Assembly (NCBI RefSeq): GCF_014270065.1
Contig: NZ_JACNME010000003.1
Location: forward strand, 434,001-498,000
DNA length: 64,000 nucleotides
Origin: Quadrisphaera sp. RL12-1S
GTDB lineage: Bacteria > Actinomycetota > Actinomycetes > Actinomycetales > Quadrisphaeraceae
Reading direction: 5' to 3'
How positions within the stretch are numbered: the stretch's first letter is position 1; each line of letters starts with the position of its first letter. Shown here one piece after another: positions 32,832 through 41,573 of this stretch. The notes under the pieces are model-generated. The model had not been told where the DNA came from and searched no databases. It was given only the letters and a program-made list of their open reading frames with translations. The position numbers were made by a program, and so were the translations under genes.

Positions 32832-33814
32832 GTGCGCGAGGACGTGGAGCGCACCGCGCCGCTGGGACCGGCGGTGCCCAGGGGGGCGCGGCGACGGGCC
32901 GCCAGGGCGCTGCCCCTCGGGCTCGCGGTCGCCGGGCTGCTCGTGCTGGGCCCGCTGAGCAGCGGGGCGGCGAGCGCCGCACCGGCGGACGACGCGTCTC
33001 CGAGCCCCACGGGCTCGACGAGCACCCCGACCGAGGGTTCCGCGAGCGCCCCCACGAACGAGCCGAGCGGCAGCCCGAGCCCGGCGCCCACCGACACGCC
33101 GACGGACAGCCCCACCGGCAGCCCCACCGGCAGCCCGACGGACAGCCCCACGGGGTCGCCGTCCCCAGGGCAGACCGGGAGCCCCACGACGAGCCCATCG
33201 ACCAGCCCGTCCACGAGCCCCACGACGAGCCCGTCGACCAGCACCCCGACCACGGGCACGAGCCCGACAGGCGGGGGCGCCGGCAGCGCGACCACCAGCC
33301 CCCGACCCCCTCGACCCCGGCTCCCGCGCCGGTGCGCACCGCGGCACCCGCGACCCGGGAGACGGCCGCGCCAGCCCCCGTGACCAGCAGCGCTGCGGCG
33401 CCGACCGCCACCCCACCGGCGCGGGTCGGGTCCGCCACCACCCCGACGGCGACGACGAGGACGGCGGCGGCGGCGGCGGTGATCATCCCGACGGCCACCT
33501 CCGGCGCCCGGGGCATCCCTCGCCCCACGGGCACGAGCACGAGCACGAGCACCGGCACGAGCACCGCGGCGACCGCACCGTCGTCGTCCCCGTCGCCGAC
33601 TGGGACGGCCGCGACCCCGCCGAGCGCCAGCTCACCGGGCAGCAGCAGTGACGCCGTCGTCGTGCGGTCGCCGCTCACGAGCGCTCCCACGGGCGTGCCC
33701 CTCGCGGCGCTGGTGGCGGTCGTCGCGGGCCTGGCGGTGCTGCTCGCGGCGTCGGGTGCCGCGCGGCGCCAGCACCGCCGGCGCGCCGGTCACGGCCGGC
33801 GCGCCGCCCGCTGA
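32832..33814 (+). pseudogene. Frameshifted surface protein 5 (same architecture as 20189-25076 set)
   Basis: The GTG start has CGGAGG upstream. The first frame encodes a signal peptide (LAVAGLLVLGPLSSGAASA) and a Ser/Thr/Pro region with SPTGSPTDSPT-type repeats. At a run of five C's (33299-33303) the frame is lost. The next frame continues the Ala/Thr/Pro region, a C-terminal helix (PLAALVAVVAGLAVLLAA) and a basic tail ending GRRAAR. One extra C would restore one continuous frame (TTSPPTPSTPAPAP). This is either a decayed gene, a sequencing error in a homopolymer, or a programmed shift; I favour the first two. Confidence 0.75.
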
Positions 33815-33818
33815 CGCG

Positions 33819-33834
33819 CGCCCCCCGGGGGGCG
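33819..33834. terminator. GC-only palindrome between convergent genes
   Basis: A 16-bp perfect palindrome (CG, six C, six G, CG) lies between the convergent surface-protein pseudogene and the DUF427 gene. A second 10-bp stem (33780-33789 with 33796-33805) is inside the pseudogene's tail codons. Together they may act as a two-way terminator. Confidence 0.45.
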
Positions 33835-33840
33835 GTGGGT

Positions 33841-34356
33841 TCACCAGCCCCAGGTGCCGGGACCGCCCTTGAAGGGACCGACGACGTCGTCGGTGATCCA
33901 GCCGGCGTAGAAGCCGCCCTCCTGCGGACGGGCCACCTCGCCGTCGACGGAGCACACCAGGCGGCCCGGGCGCAGCGAGAGCATCCCGGCGATGGCCTCG
34001 AACCCGCGCGACGGGGTCTCGTAGCTCCAGGCGGCCGCCTCGAGCACCTCACCGCGGGGCGTCAGGACGTCCCAGTACGTGGCGCGGCCCTTGAACTCGC
34101 ACGTGGTCTGCGTGGCGGCGCTGGGGCGCAGGCGGGCGGCGTCGACACCGGCGCGCGGCAGGTACCACGTGGGCGGGTGGCTGGTCTCCAGCACGCGCAC
34201 CGCGCCGGTGGTCTCGGCGAGGACTCCCCCGCCGTCGTCGTCCGAGAACGCCACCACCACCCGCTTCGGCGACGGCGAGACGGCCGGCGGGCGCGGGTAG
34301 TCCCAGACGGACTCCTGGCCGGGTCCGGCGGGATCGGCGACGGGGTGCCTGCTCAC
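33841..34356 (-). CDS. DUF427 domain protein
   Basis: This 171-residue cytosolic protein carries the compact DUF427 fold: SVWDYPRPP at the start, AETTGAVRVLETSHPPTWYL, PSAATQTTCEFKGRATYWDV, AAAWSYETPSRGFEAIAGM and VCSVDGEV. These match the family's conserved ET, PPTYY, CxxKG and AW-Y-P positions. The function of DUF427 is not established. It is monocistronic and convergent with the surface-protein pseudogene. The length is somewhat above the usual ~95-residue domain because of flanking segments. Confidence 0.85.
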   Translation of the reverse strand: MSRHPVADPAGPGQESVWDYPRPPAVSPSPKRVVVAFSDDDGGGVLAETTGAVRVLETSHPPTWYLPRAGVDAARLRPSAATQTTCEFKGRATYWDVLTPRGEVLEAAAWSYETPSRGFEAIAGMLSLRPGRLVCSVDGEVARPQEGGFYAGWITDDVVGPFKGGPGTWGW

Positions 34357-34458
34357 CCCTGCATGGTGCGACGGCGGCCCGTGGGCCGCGAGCAGACGAC
34401 GCTGTCTGCGCGCGGACCGCGGGCCGCCGTCGGGACCGGGCGAGGGGTGCTGAGCGGG

Positions 34459-34671
34459 TCAGACGCCGGCGAGCACGGCGCGCAGGGCGCGCACCGGGCG
34501 GGGAGCCTCGTAGGTCTCGGGGCGGTCGGCGAGGACCTCGTCGAGCACCTCCACGAGGGCGGGGCGCGCGGGGGCGGCGGCTGACGTCCTCGACTCCCAG
34601 ACGCCCACCGCCACCACTCCGACGACACCGACGACGACGAGGGCGAGCAGCGCGACGGCGAGGAGGATCAC
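34459..34671 (-). CDS. Small single-helix membrane protein, unknown function
   Basis: This 70-residue protein has an N-terminal membrane helix (ILLAVALLALVVVGVVGVVAVGVW) and a short acidic-then-basic cytoplasmic tail (VEVLDEVLADRPETYEAPRPVRALRAVL). It starts at GTG without a visible Shine-Dalgarno. Codon positions show the expected GC3 bias, which supports coding. I do not recognise a family. The 286-bp space between this gene and ugd (34672-34957) shows no ORF I trust and no clear promoter. Confidence 0.5.
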   Translation of the reverse strand: MILLAVALLALVVVGVVGVVAVGVWESRTSAAAPARPALVEVLDEVLADRPETYEAPRPVRALRAVLAGV

Positions 34672-34957
34672 GCAGGAATGTTCGGCGTGCGCGCGGGGAC
34701 TGCGGAACGGGCTGCGGCGTGTCGCGAGCGTGTCGTGTCCACACCGTGACCCGTCGTGTCCTGGCTGTTATCTCCGCAGGTCACAGCACGGTTGGTGGAT
34801 CTCCGCAACCGCTGTTGCGCCGGCTGCTGGGCCACCTGGTGGGCGTGGCTGCGGGCACCCACCGCGGGCGGCGGCGCGGACGTTCCCCCGTCGGGCGGGC
34901 GCCCGTTCGGCGCCGACCCCGTGTCCGAGCGCCCGCCCGCCCGCCATCATGGTCGCC

Positions 34958-36340
34958 ATGACTGCGGCCTTCCCCGACCTCGGCGACGCCACCCCCGCCG
35001 CCGACGCCGGCGCGCCGGCCCGTCTGCGCGTGGGCGTGGTGGGCCTGGGCTACCTCGGCGCCGTGCACGCCGCGTGCATGGCCGAGCTGGGCCACGACGT
35101 CGTCGGGTACGACATCGACCAGGCCAAGCTCGACGCCCTCGCCGCCGGCCGCGCGCCGTTCTTCGAGCCGGGCCTGCCCGAGCTGCTGACCCGGGTCAGC
35201 GCCGGCGAGGCCGACGGCGCCATCGCCTTCACCACCGAGGTCTCCGACCTCAAGGCCTGCGAAGTCGTCTTCGTCTGCGTGGGCACCCCCCAGCGCAAGG
35301 GCGAGCTGGCCGCGGACACCACCTACGTACAGCGCGCCTTCGCCTCCCTCGCCGACGTCGTCGAGGGCCCGGCGCTGCTGGTGGGCAAGTCCACCGTGCC
35401 GGTGGGCACCGCCGCCCGGCTCGCCGACGACCTCGCCGAGAGCGCCCCGCACCTGGAGCTGGCCTGGAACCCCGAGTTCCTGCGCGAGGGGCACGCCGTC
35501 ACCGACACCCTGTCCCCCGACCGCTTCGTGCTGGGGGTGACCAGCGAGCGCGCCGAGGCGCTGCTCCGCCGCGTCTACGCCCGACCGATCGCCGCCGGGA
35601 CGCCGGTGCTCGTCGCGGACTACCCCACCGCCGAGCTGGTCAAGACCGCCGCCAACGCCTTCCTCGCCACCAAGATCTCCTTCATCAACGCCATGGCCGA
35701 GGTCTGCGAGGCGGCCGGTGGTGACGTGAAGGTGCTGGCCGACGCCATCGGCCACGACGACCGGATCGGGCGCAAGTTCCTCTCCGCCGGCGTGGGCTTC
35801 GGCGGCGGCTGCCTGCCCAAGGACATCCGCGCCTTCATGGCCCGCGCCGGGGAGCTGGGCGCGGACCAGGCGCTGACGTTCCTGCGGGAGGTCGACGCGA
35901 TCAACATGCGGCGGCGCTCCAAGGTCGTCGACCTGGCCCGCGAGGCCTGCGGCGGCTCCTTCATCGGCCGCAAGATCGCCGTCCTCGGCGCGGCGTTCAA
36001 GCCCCACAGCGACGACGTGCGCGACTCCCCCGCCATCTCCATCGCCGCCATGGCCCGCCTTCAGGGCGCTGACGTGGTGGTCACCGACCCCGAGGCCGTG
36101 GCCAACGCCCAGCGCCTGTGGGGGGACCTCACGTACAGCGAGGACGCCGACGAGGCGCTGCGCGGTGCCGACGTGGTCCTGCTGCTCACCGAGTGGCCGC
36201 AGTACGTGCAGCTGGACCCGGCGCACGTGGCGTCCCTGACGCGGGGGCGCCAGGTCATCGACGGTCGCAACGTGCTCGACCCCGCCGCGTGGCGCGCCGC
36301 CGGGTTCACCTACCGCGCGCTGGGCCGCCCGGGCGCCTGA
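34958..36340 (+). CDS. ugd: UDP-glucose 6-dehydrogenase
   Basis: This 460-residue enzyme oxidises UDP-glucose to UDP-glucuronate with two NAD, supplying an acidic sugar for polysaccharides. The Rossmann motif VGVVGLGYLGAVHA is followed by VFVCVGTPQRKGE, STVPVGTA, EFLREGHAV, the Lys in ELVKTAANAFLATKISFINAMAE-type region and the catalytic Cys in GFGGGCLPKDIRAF. The C-terminal NAD-binding part starts at KIAVLGAAFKP. ATG 34958 and ATG 34949 are both possible, neither with a Shine-Dalgarno, so a leaderless message is plausible. It supports the exopolysaccharide genes downstream. Confidence 0.95.
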   Translation: MTAAFPDLGDATPAADAGAPARLRVGVVGLGYLGAVHAACMAELGHDVVGYDIDQAKLDALAAGRAPFFEPGLPELLTRVSAGEADGAIAFTTEVSDLKACEVVFVCVGTPQRKGELAADTTYVQRAFASLADVVEGPALLVGKSTVPVGTAARLADDLAESAPHLELAWNPEFLREGHAVTDTLSPDRFVLGVTSERAEALLRRVYARPIAAGTPVLVADYPTAELVKTAANAFLATKISFINAMAEVCEAAGGDVKVLADAIGHDDRIGRKFLSAGVGFGGGCLPKDIRAFMARAGELGADQALTFLREVDAINMRRRSKVVDLAREACGGSFIGRKIAVLGAAFKPHSDDVRDSPAISIAAMARLQGADVVVTDPEAVANAQRLWGDLTYSEDADEALRGADVVLLLTEWPQYVQLDPAHVASLTRGRQVIDGRNVLDPAAWRAAGFTYRALGRPGA

Positions 36341-36384
36341 GAGCGGGGGACGACGACGACGGGGGCGGCCGGGCCGGTGCGGGC

Positions 36385-37947
36385 GTGAGCGGGACGGGAC
36401 CGCCCGCCTCCTCCGGCGGGTGGGGGACGCCGCTGCTGGACGCCGACCCCCGCAGGCTGGGGCCCTACCGGCTGACGCGCCGCCTGGGCAGCGGCGGCAT
36501 GGCCACCGTCTACCTGGGCGAGGACGACGACGGTCGCGCGGCGGCGGTCAAGGTGGTGCGGGCCGACCTCTCGGCGGACCCGGACTTCGCGGCCCGGCTG
36601 GTGCGCGAGGTCCGCGTGCTCTCGGGGATCGCGTCCGCGTCCGTGGCGCGCGTGCTGGGTGCGGACCCGTCAGGTGACCCGGCGTGGCTGGCCGTGGAGT
36701 TCGTGCCGGGCCCCTCCCTCGCCGCGGCGGTGCGGGACACCGGCCCGCTGGAGCTCGCCGACTGGTCCGTGCTGGCCGTCCGGCTGCTCCGCGCCGTGGC
36801 TGCCCTGCACGCAGCGGGCGTGGTGCACCGCGACCTCACGCCCGGCAACGTGGTCCTCGGACCGGACGGCCCCACGATCATCGACTTCGGCATCGCCCTG
36901 GCGGACACCTCCACGCGGGTCACGAGCACCGGGCGGTCGATCGGCACCCCGGGCTGGATGGCCCCGGAGCAGCTGCAGGGCCACCGGGTGGGCAGCGCCG
37001 CCGACGTGTACAGCGCCGGCTGCCTGCTGGCGCACGCCGCCACCGGGCGCCCGCCCCACGGGACCGGCACCCGCCAGGAGGTCACCCACCGGGTGCTGCA
37101 GTCCCCCGTGGACGTGGCGGGGCTCCCCGCGCTGGTGCAGCGCTTCGTGGGCGAGCTCACGGCCAAGGACCCCGCCGAGCGTCCGACCGCCGAGCGGGCG
37201 GCCCAGCGCTGGCTGGAGGTCTCCGAGCTGCTCACCACCGCGACGACCACGTCGGCCACCCTCCTGTGGCCCGCGGGGGCGGCCACGGCGGTCGAGCCGC
37301 GCCCAGCCGCCGCTGCTGCCGGTGGCGGTGGCGAGGAGCCCCGTCCGCGGCAGCGGTGGACCCGCGCCGCGCTGGTGGCGGCCCCCACCGCCCTGGTGGC
37401 GCTGGGGGCCGGGCTGCTGGTCGGGCACCAGCTGCCGGGGAGCGGTGCGCAGGTGCCGACGGGCGGCGCCACCTCGGCGCCCGCCTCCAGCGCGGGGCCC
37501 AGCGGTGGGCCCAGCGCGAGCCCGGGCGGGAGCCAGACCCCGGGCGGCGTCGTCACGCAGCTGCCGGCGCTGCCCTCTGACGACCCCACCTCCCAGGAGG
37601 CGCTCCAGGCCCGCCAGGAGGCCGCGCGGCGGGCAGACCACCCCTTCCCCGGCGGGGTGCTGCGGGTGCGGGACGTCTTCCCGGCGGAGAACGGCCCGGC
37701 CCGGCTGCAGGCGGACGTCACCGCGGACTTCGGCCGCACCTTCGACGGCGGCTACCGCCTCGACGTGGTGCTCCCCGGGATGGGGGGCACGTCCACGAGG
37801 TTCAGCACCTGCCTGGACGTGGAGGGCGGCCAGACCACCGGTGAGGAGCTCACCGCCGTCACCGACACCGCCGGTGACCGCTGGACGTCGGTGCGGGTCC
37901 AGCTGGTGGCGGACCCGACGTGCCCGCCCGGGCGGTCCGGCGCCTGA
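36385..37947 (+). CDS. Receptor-type serine/threonine protein kinase
   Basis: This 520-residue protein has an N-terminal kinase domain (~28-290), a membrane helix (~332-352), a Ser/Gly/Pro linker and a ~140-residue extracellular C-terminal domain. The glycine loop LGSGGMATVYLG, catalytic Lys in AAAVKVV, HRDLTPGN, IDFGIA and GTPGWMAPEQ are intact, so activity is expected. Thr replaces the usual Lys in HRDLKP. The outside domain (GGVLRVRDVFPAENGPARLQ) has no family I recognise. It starts 44 bases after ugd, so the two may be co-transcribed, and phosphorylation of polysaccharide enzymes is conceivable but unproven. Confidence 0.92.
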   Translation: MSGTGPPASSGGWGTPLLDADPRRLGPYRLTRRLGSGGMATVYLGEDDDGRAAAVKVVRADLSADPDFAARLVREVRVLSGIASASVARVLGADPSGDPAWLAVEFVPGPSLAAAVRDTGPLELADWSVLAVRLLRAVAALHAAGVVHRDLTPGNVVLGPDGPTIIDFGIALADTSTRVTSTGRSIGTPGWMAPEQLQGHRVGSAADVYSAGCLLAHAATGRPPHGTGTRQEVTHRVLQSPVDVAGLPALVQRFVGELTAKDPAERPTAERAAQRWLEVSELLTTATTTSATLLWPAGAATAVEPRPAAAAAGGGGEEPRPRQRWTRAALVAAPTALVALGAGLLVGHQLPGSGAQVPTGGATSAPASSAGPSGGPSASPGGSQTPGGVVTQLPALPSDDPTSQEALQARQEAARRADHPFPGGVLRVRDVFPAENGPARLQADVTADFGRTFDGGYRLDVVLPGMGGTSTRFSTCLDVEGGQTTGEELTAVTDTAGDRWTSVRVQLVADPTCPPGRSGA

Positions 37948-37961
37948 CCGGGTGGTCCGGC

Positions 37962-39413
37962 TCAGGCCCCGGGCAGCGCGGTGAGGTCCACCACGCGGCG
38001 CTCGTCCTGGGGCCCGTCCACCAGCGCCATCAGCGAGCACCACAGCGCCACGCCGAGCACGCCGACCAGCGCGTTGTTGAAGACGAAGGTGACGGGCACC
38101 GCGGCGAGCAGGGCGGCCGCCCCGCGCGCCTCGGGCGGGGTGCGGCGCTGCACGGCGAGGACCAGCGAGAACGTGCTGATGACGAGCACCGCCCCGAGCG
38201 GGCCGCCGTAGGTGCGCAGCACCTCCAGGTACCCGGAGTCGCTGTTGGCGAAGCGCTGGTCGGCCGCGGCGTCGCGCCGCACCGCCGTGCCCGTCGAGGC
38301 CAGGCCCGCCCCGGAGACCGAGGTGAGGCTGGGGAGCACCTGCGCGGACTGGAAGGCGATCCGGGCCTGGAAGCTCTCGTCCTGCGAGCCGGAGCTCACC
38401 GACTTGTCCACCCGCTCCACCACGGGCGCCAGCGTCGGCCCGGCGGTGGGCAGGAGGGCGATGACGACGACCACCACCACGGCCAGCCGCTCCACCCGGA
38501 CCCAGCCGCGCAGGCACGCCAGCAGCACCCCGAGGAGGACCGCCACCCATGCGGCGCGCACGAGGGTGAGCCCCAGGCAGGACAGCCCCACCGCCAGCGC
38601 GAGCCAGCCGAGCACCCCCAGGCGCCGGCGCAGCGCGAGCCAGAGCACCGCGAGGCTGAGGAAGGCGGCCAGCGAGACGGGGTCGTTGACGGTGCTGAAC
38701 ACGCGGATGCCCAGCGGCTCGGGGTAGCCGAAGCTGCTGGCGACGTCGGCGACGTCCCGGAGCCACTGGCGGTCCCACTGCGGCGCCACGAGGAACTGCA
38801 CCACGCCGTACCCCCCGACGAGCAGGCAGCCCCACACGGCGAAGCGGTCCACCAGCACCACCCGCCGCGCGCGCGGCAGGAGCACCAGGGCGCTCACGCC
38901 CAGCGCCAGCGGTGCGGCGGCCTGCAGGAAGGCCAGCGCGACGGCGGGCACCGGGCGCCCGACGAGCACGCCGACCCCGGCGCCGTACGCCAGCAGCACC
39001 GAGAGCAGCACCGCCAGCCAGCGGACCCGGGGAGGCACCGGCAGCTGCGGCCAGGCGCGGCGCGCGGCGACCGCGGCCGGCACGAGGCACAGCACGGAGA
39101 CCGCCAGCGGGGCCACCAGCACGAGGCTGTCGGGGTGGAACCCGCTGACCATGTCCACGACGCGGCGGACCCCGGGGGCCAGCAGCCACGTCCACAGGGC
39201 CAGCTCCACCACCCGCTCGGGGGCGGTGCGCCGCCAGCTCAGCGAGAGCGCGGCCGAGCCCCCGGTGTAGACGAGGGGGGCGAGCGCCCCGAAGGGCGGG
39301 TAGACCAGGCACAGCACCGCCGTGAGGAGGGCCAGCGCGAGGGCGGCGAGCATCCCCCCGGCGGGCAGCAGCAGCGGCCGCTCCGCAGCGGCCGCTGCCG
39401 GGGGCGCCTCCAC
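37962..39413 (-). CDS. O-antigen ligase/polymerase-like membrane protein (Wzy-type, module A)
   Basis: This 483-residue protein has about 11-12 membrane helices and a large extracellular loop (roughly 330-430) containing SGAGLASTGTAV and NSDSGYLEVLRTYGGPLGA. This pattern is seen in Wzy_C/O-antigen ligase proteins. It probably joins lipid-linked repeat units outside the membrane. The GTG at 39413 is chosen because no other start lies between it and the Wzz-like stop 16 bases away; an ATG about 60 bases later is possible. It is the last gene of module A and converges with the kinase gene 14 bases away. Confidence 0.82.
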   Translation of the reverse strand: MEAPPAAAAAERPLLLPAGGMLAALALALLTAVLCLVYPPFGALAPLVYTGGSAALSLSWRRTAPERVVELALWTWLLAPGVRRVVDMVSGFHPDSLVLVAPLAVSVLCLVPAAVAARRAWPQLPVPPRVRWLAVLLSVLLAYGAGVGVLVGRPVPAVALAFLQAAAPLALGVSALVLLPRARRVVLVDRFAVWGCLLVGGYGVVQFLVAPQWDRQWLRDVADVASSFGYPEPLGIRVFSTVNDPVSLAAFLSLAVLWLALRRRLGVLGWLALAVGLSCLGLTLVRAAWVAVLLGVLLACLRGWVRVERLAVVVVVVIALLPTAGPTLAPVVERVDKSVSSGSQDESFQARIAFQSAQVLPSLTSVSGAGLASTGTAVRRDAAADQRFANSDSGYLEVLRTYGGPLGAVLVISTFSLVLAVQRRTPPEARGAAALLAAVPVTFVFNNALVGVLGVALWCSLMALVDGPQDERRVVDLTALPGA

Positions 39414-39429
39414 CGCGGTCCCCGCGGCG

Positions 39430-40368
39430 TCAGCGCGCAGGGCGGGGCTCCCGTCGGCGCTCGAGCACCCGCAGCACGACGAGCAGGGCGACCGTGCCGC
39501 CCAGCAGGCCGCCGATGAGGCCCGTCTGCAGCGGCGACAGACCGGTGCTCTCGAGGTCCGGGGCGGAGTCGACGAGGGCCACGTTGACCGGCAGGCTCGC
39601 CAGCGACGCCTGGAGGCGCTGCTCCTGCTGGGCGGCGGTGCGCTGCTGCTCGGCGAAGGAGTCACGCTGGCTGCTCTGTCGCTGCAGGGCGTCGCTGCGC
39701 TCGTCCGCGGGCAGCGCCGCCAGGGCGGCGTCGAGGGCGGCCAGCGCCTCCGTCGCGGCCTGGGCGCTGCCCTGCGCGCCGGCGAGGGCGCCCTGCAGCT
39801 GGCCGCGCTGCTTGTCGGCGACCATGGCGAAGTAGCCGTCGACGTAGGCGGTGACGGCGCGGGAGGCCTGCTCCTGCGTGGGCTGCACGGTGGAGACCGT
39901 GATGACGTCGCTGTTCTGGGCGCTCGCCACCGAGGCCCGGCCCAGGTCGAGACCGGTGGCACGGCTGGCGGCCTGGGCGACGGCGGCGCTGCCGAGCATC
40001 GTCTGCTGGGTGGCCACCTCGCGGTCGGTCACCTCGAAGACCTGCAGGTCTCCGGTGAGGCTGACGTTCGAGTCGACCAGCACGTCGAGGCTGGCGCTGA
40101 CCTGCCGGGGGTTGAGCACCCCGTAGACGACGCCGACGCCGAGCCCCAGCACCGCGCCCGCTGCCACGGCGGCGACGGCCCGGCGCACCAGCGGGGTGGC
40201 CAGGCGTCGCAGGGCGCTCTGCGACCGCTGGAGCGGGGTGGGGGGGCTGGCGTGCTCGTGCAGGGTCGGTCCCTCGTGGTCGGTGGACGGCTGGGCGGCG
40301 GGAGACGCAGCGGGGACCGCGGCGGGGGTCGCGGCCCGGACCGGCGCGCGGTCGTGGGTGGTGCTCAC
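39430..40368 (-). CDS. Wzz/chain-length-determinant-like protein (module A)
   Basis: This 312-residue polysaccharide co-polymerase has a ~60-residue cytoplasmic N-terminus, membrane helix 1 (AVAAVAAGAVLGLGVGVVYGV), an extracellular helical domain (~90-265) with Gln/Ala-rich coiled coil, and membrane helix 2 near the end (GLIGGLLGGTVALLVVLRVL). A Pro-rich patch sits before helix 2 (STGLSPLQ), as in Wzz proteins. There is no kinase domain. The GTG start overlaps the upstream glycosyltransferase stop and has AGGAGG upstream. It should set polymer length together with the Wzy-like protein that follows. Confidence 0.85.
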   Translation of the reverse strand: MSTTHDRAPVRAATPAAVPAASPAAQPSTDHEGPTLHEHASPPTPLQRSQSALRRLATPLVRRAVAAVAAGAVLGLGVGVVYGVLNPRQVSASLDVLVDSNVSLTGDLQVFEVTDREVATQQTMLGSAAVAQAASRATGLDLGRASVASAQNSDVITVSTVQPTQEQASRAVTAYVDGYFAMVADKQRGQLQGALAGAQGSAQAATEALAALDAALAALPADERSDALQRQSSQRDSFAEQQRTAAQQEQRLQASLASLPVNVALVDSAPDLESTGLSPLQTGLIGGLLGGTVALLVVLRVLERRREPRPAR

Positions 40369-41573
40369 GGGAGGACCTCCTGGGAGCGGGCGGCTCGGCC
40401 GCCACGCCCGGTGCGGTGGGGCTCGGCGGGGCGCGGAGACCTCAGGTCGACGGTGATCGGCGCGGTGGCGCCGCTGCGCCCATCGTCCGGCAGCGAGGCC
40501 AGGACCTGGCGGACGGCGGCGACGAACGCGTCCGTGCCGTGCCGGCGGCCGCGGGCGGCGATGGCGTTCCGGTCCCACCCGTGCGCGGCGGCCCGGTCCA
40601 GGGCGCGGCGCAGGTGCTCGGGGCGCTGCTCGGTGAAGAAGGTGCCCGTCTCCCCCTCGGCCACCGTCTCGGCGGCGCCCCCGGCGGCCAGGGCCACGCT
40701 CGGGGTCCCGCAGGCCATGCTCTCCACCGGGACCAGCCCGAAGTCGTCCTCGCTGGGGAAGATGACCGCCTGGGCGCCGCGGTAGAGGGCGGCCAGCTCG
40801 TGGTCGCGCTGCCAGCCCCGGAACTCCACGTTGGCCGGGGCGGAGGCCTCCAGGCGCGCCCGGTCACGGCCCTCGCCGGCCACGACCAGGCGGTGCGGAG
40901 ACCCGCGGAAGGCCTCGATGGTCATCTCGAGCCGCTTGTAGGGCTCGACGATGCGACCGACCCACAGGTAGTACGGGTGCTCGGTGTCGACTCCCGTGCC
41001 GGGGTGGAAGACGGCGGTGTCGATGGGCGGGCTGATGACGGGCGCGGTGCGCCCGTAGTAGCGGTGGATGCGGTCGGCCACGGCCCGGCTGGAGGCGATG
41101 TACGCGGCGGCTGACCGCGCGCCGGCGAGGTCGCTGGCGCGCAGCCGGCGGGCCACGGCCTCCAGGAGGGTGCGCTGCACGCGCGAGGCGTGGGCGGAGT
41201 AGCTGTCGTAGCCGCTCCACACCTGCCGCAGCGGCGTGTGGCAGTAGACGACCCGGCGGCCTCGCACCGGCACGAGGTGCGCGAAGGCGTAGCTGGAGCA
41301 GATGGCGTCCCCCTCGAGGGGGCGCCGGCGGCGCAGCAGCGCCGGGTACAGCGGCGCCAGCGACCGGTAGGTCGACTCGGCCATCCGGTCCGCGGGGACG
41401 ACGGTGCGCCACCCCCCGTCGATGCCCATCCCGTCGAGCACGCTGCTGCGCCCGCCGATGGCGAGCAGGGGCGCCCCCGGCACCACGCGGTTGGCCAGCA
41501 CCTGCGTGACGCGCTCGGCGCCGGCGTGGACGTAGGCGAAGTCGTGGACCACGGTCCACCGCTGGTCGGTCAT
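40365..41573 (-). CDS. Glycosyltransferase family 4 (module A, copy 2)
   Basis: This 402-residue GT-B enzyme has an N-terminal acceptor domain (VVHDFAYVHAGAERVTQVLA) and a C-terminal nucleotide-sugar domain. That domain has LWVGRIVEPYKRLEMTIEAF and the EX7E-type motif SEDDFGLVPVESMACGTPSV. It closely resembles the module B gene at 57294 (VHERFTEFAGSEAVVEALA; EDFGIVPVEAMACGAPVI). I choose ATG 41573 because GGAGGAG lies 6 bases upstream; an upstream in-frame start at 41609 is inside the previous gene. It overlaps the previous gene (ATGA) and the Wzz-like gene (GTGA). The donor and acceptor sugars are unknown. Confidence 0.9.
   Translation of the reverse strand: MTDQRWTVVHDFAYVHAGAERVTQVLANRVVPGAPLLAIGGRSSVLDGMGIDGGWRTVVPADRMAESTYRSLAPLYPALLRRRRPLEGDAICSSYAFAHLVPVRGRRVVYCHTPLRQVWSGYDSYSAHASRVQRTLLEAVARRLRASDLAGARSAAAYIASSRAVADRIHRYYGRTAPVISPPIDTAVFHPGTGVDTEHPYYLWVGRIVEPYKRLEMTIEAFRGSPHRLVVAGEGRDRARLEASAPANVEFRGWQRDHELAALYRGAQAVIFPSEDDFGLVPVESMACGTPSVALAAGGAAETVAEGETGTFFTEQRPEHLRRALDRAAAHGWDRNAIAARGRRHGTDAFVAAVRQVLASLPDDGRSGATAPITVDLRSPRPAEPHRTGRGGRAARSQEVLP

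Noticed and set aside
33299-33303. Phase-variation switch at the C5 run of surface protein 5
   Set aside because: Five bases is short for slipped-strand switching and the other family members lack such runs; decay or a sequencing error is simpler.
34668-34862. Small minus-strand frame of 64 codons upstream of ugd
   Set aside because: No ribosome site and a composition (Gln/His/Thr/Arg-rich) unlike neighbouring proteins; it probably only spans promoter DNA.
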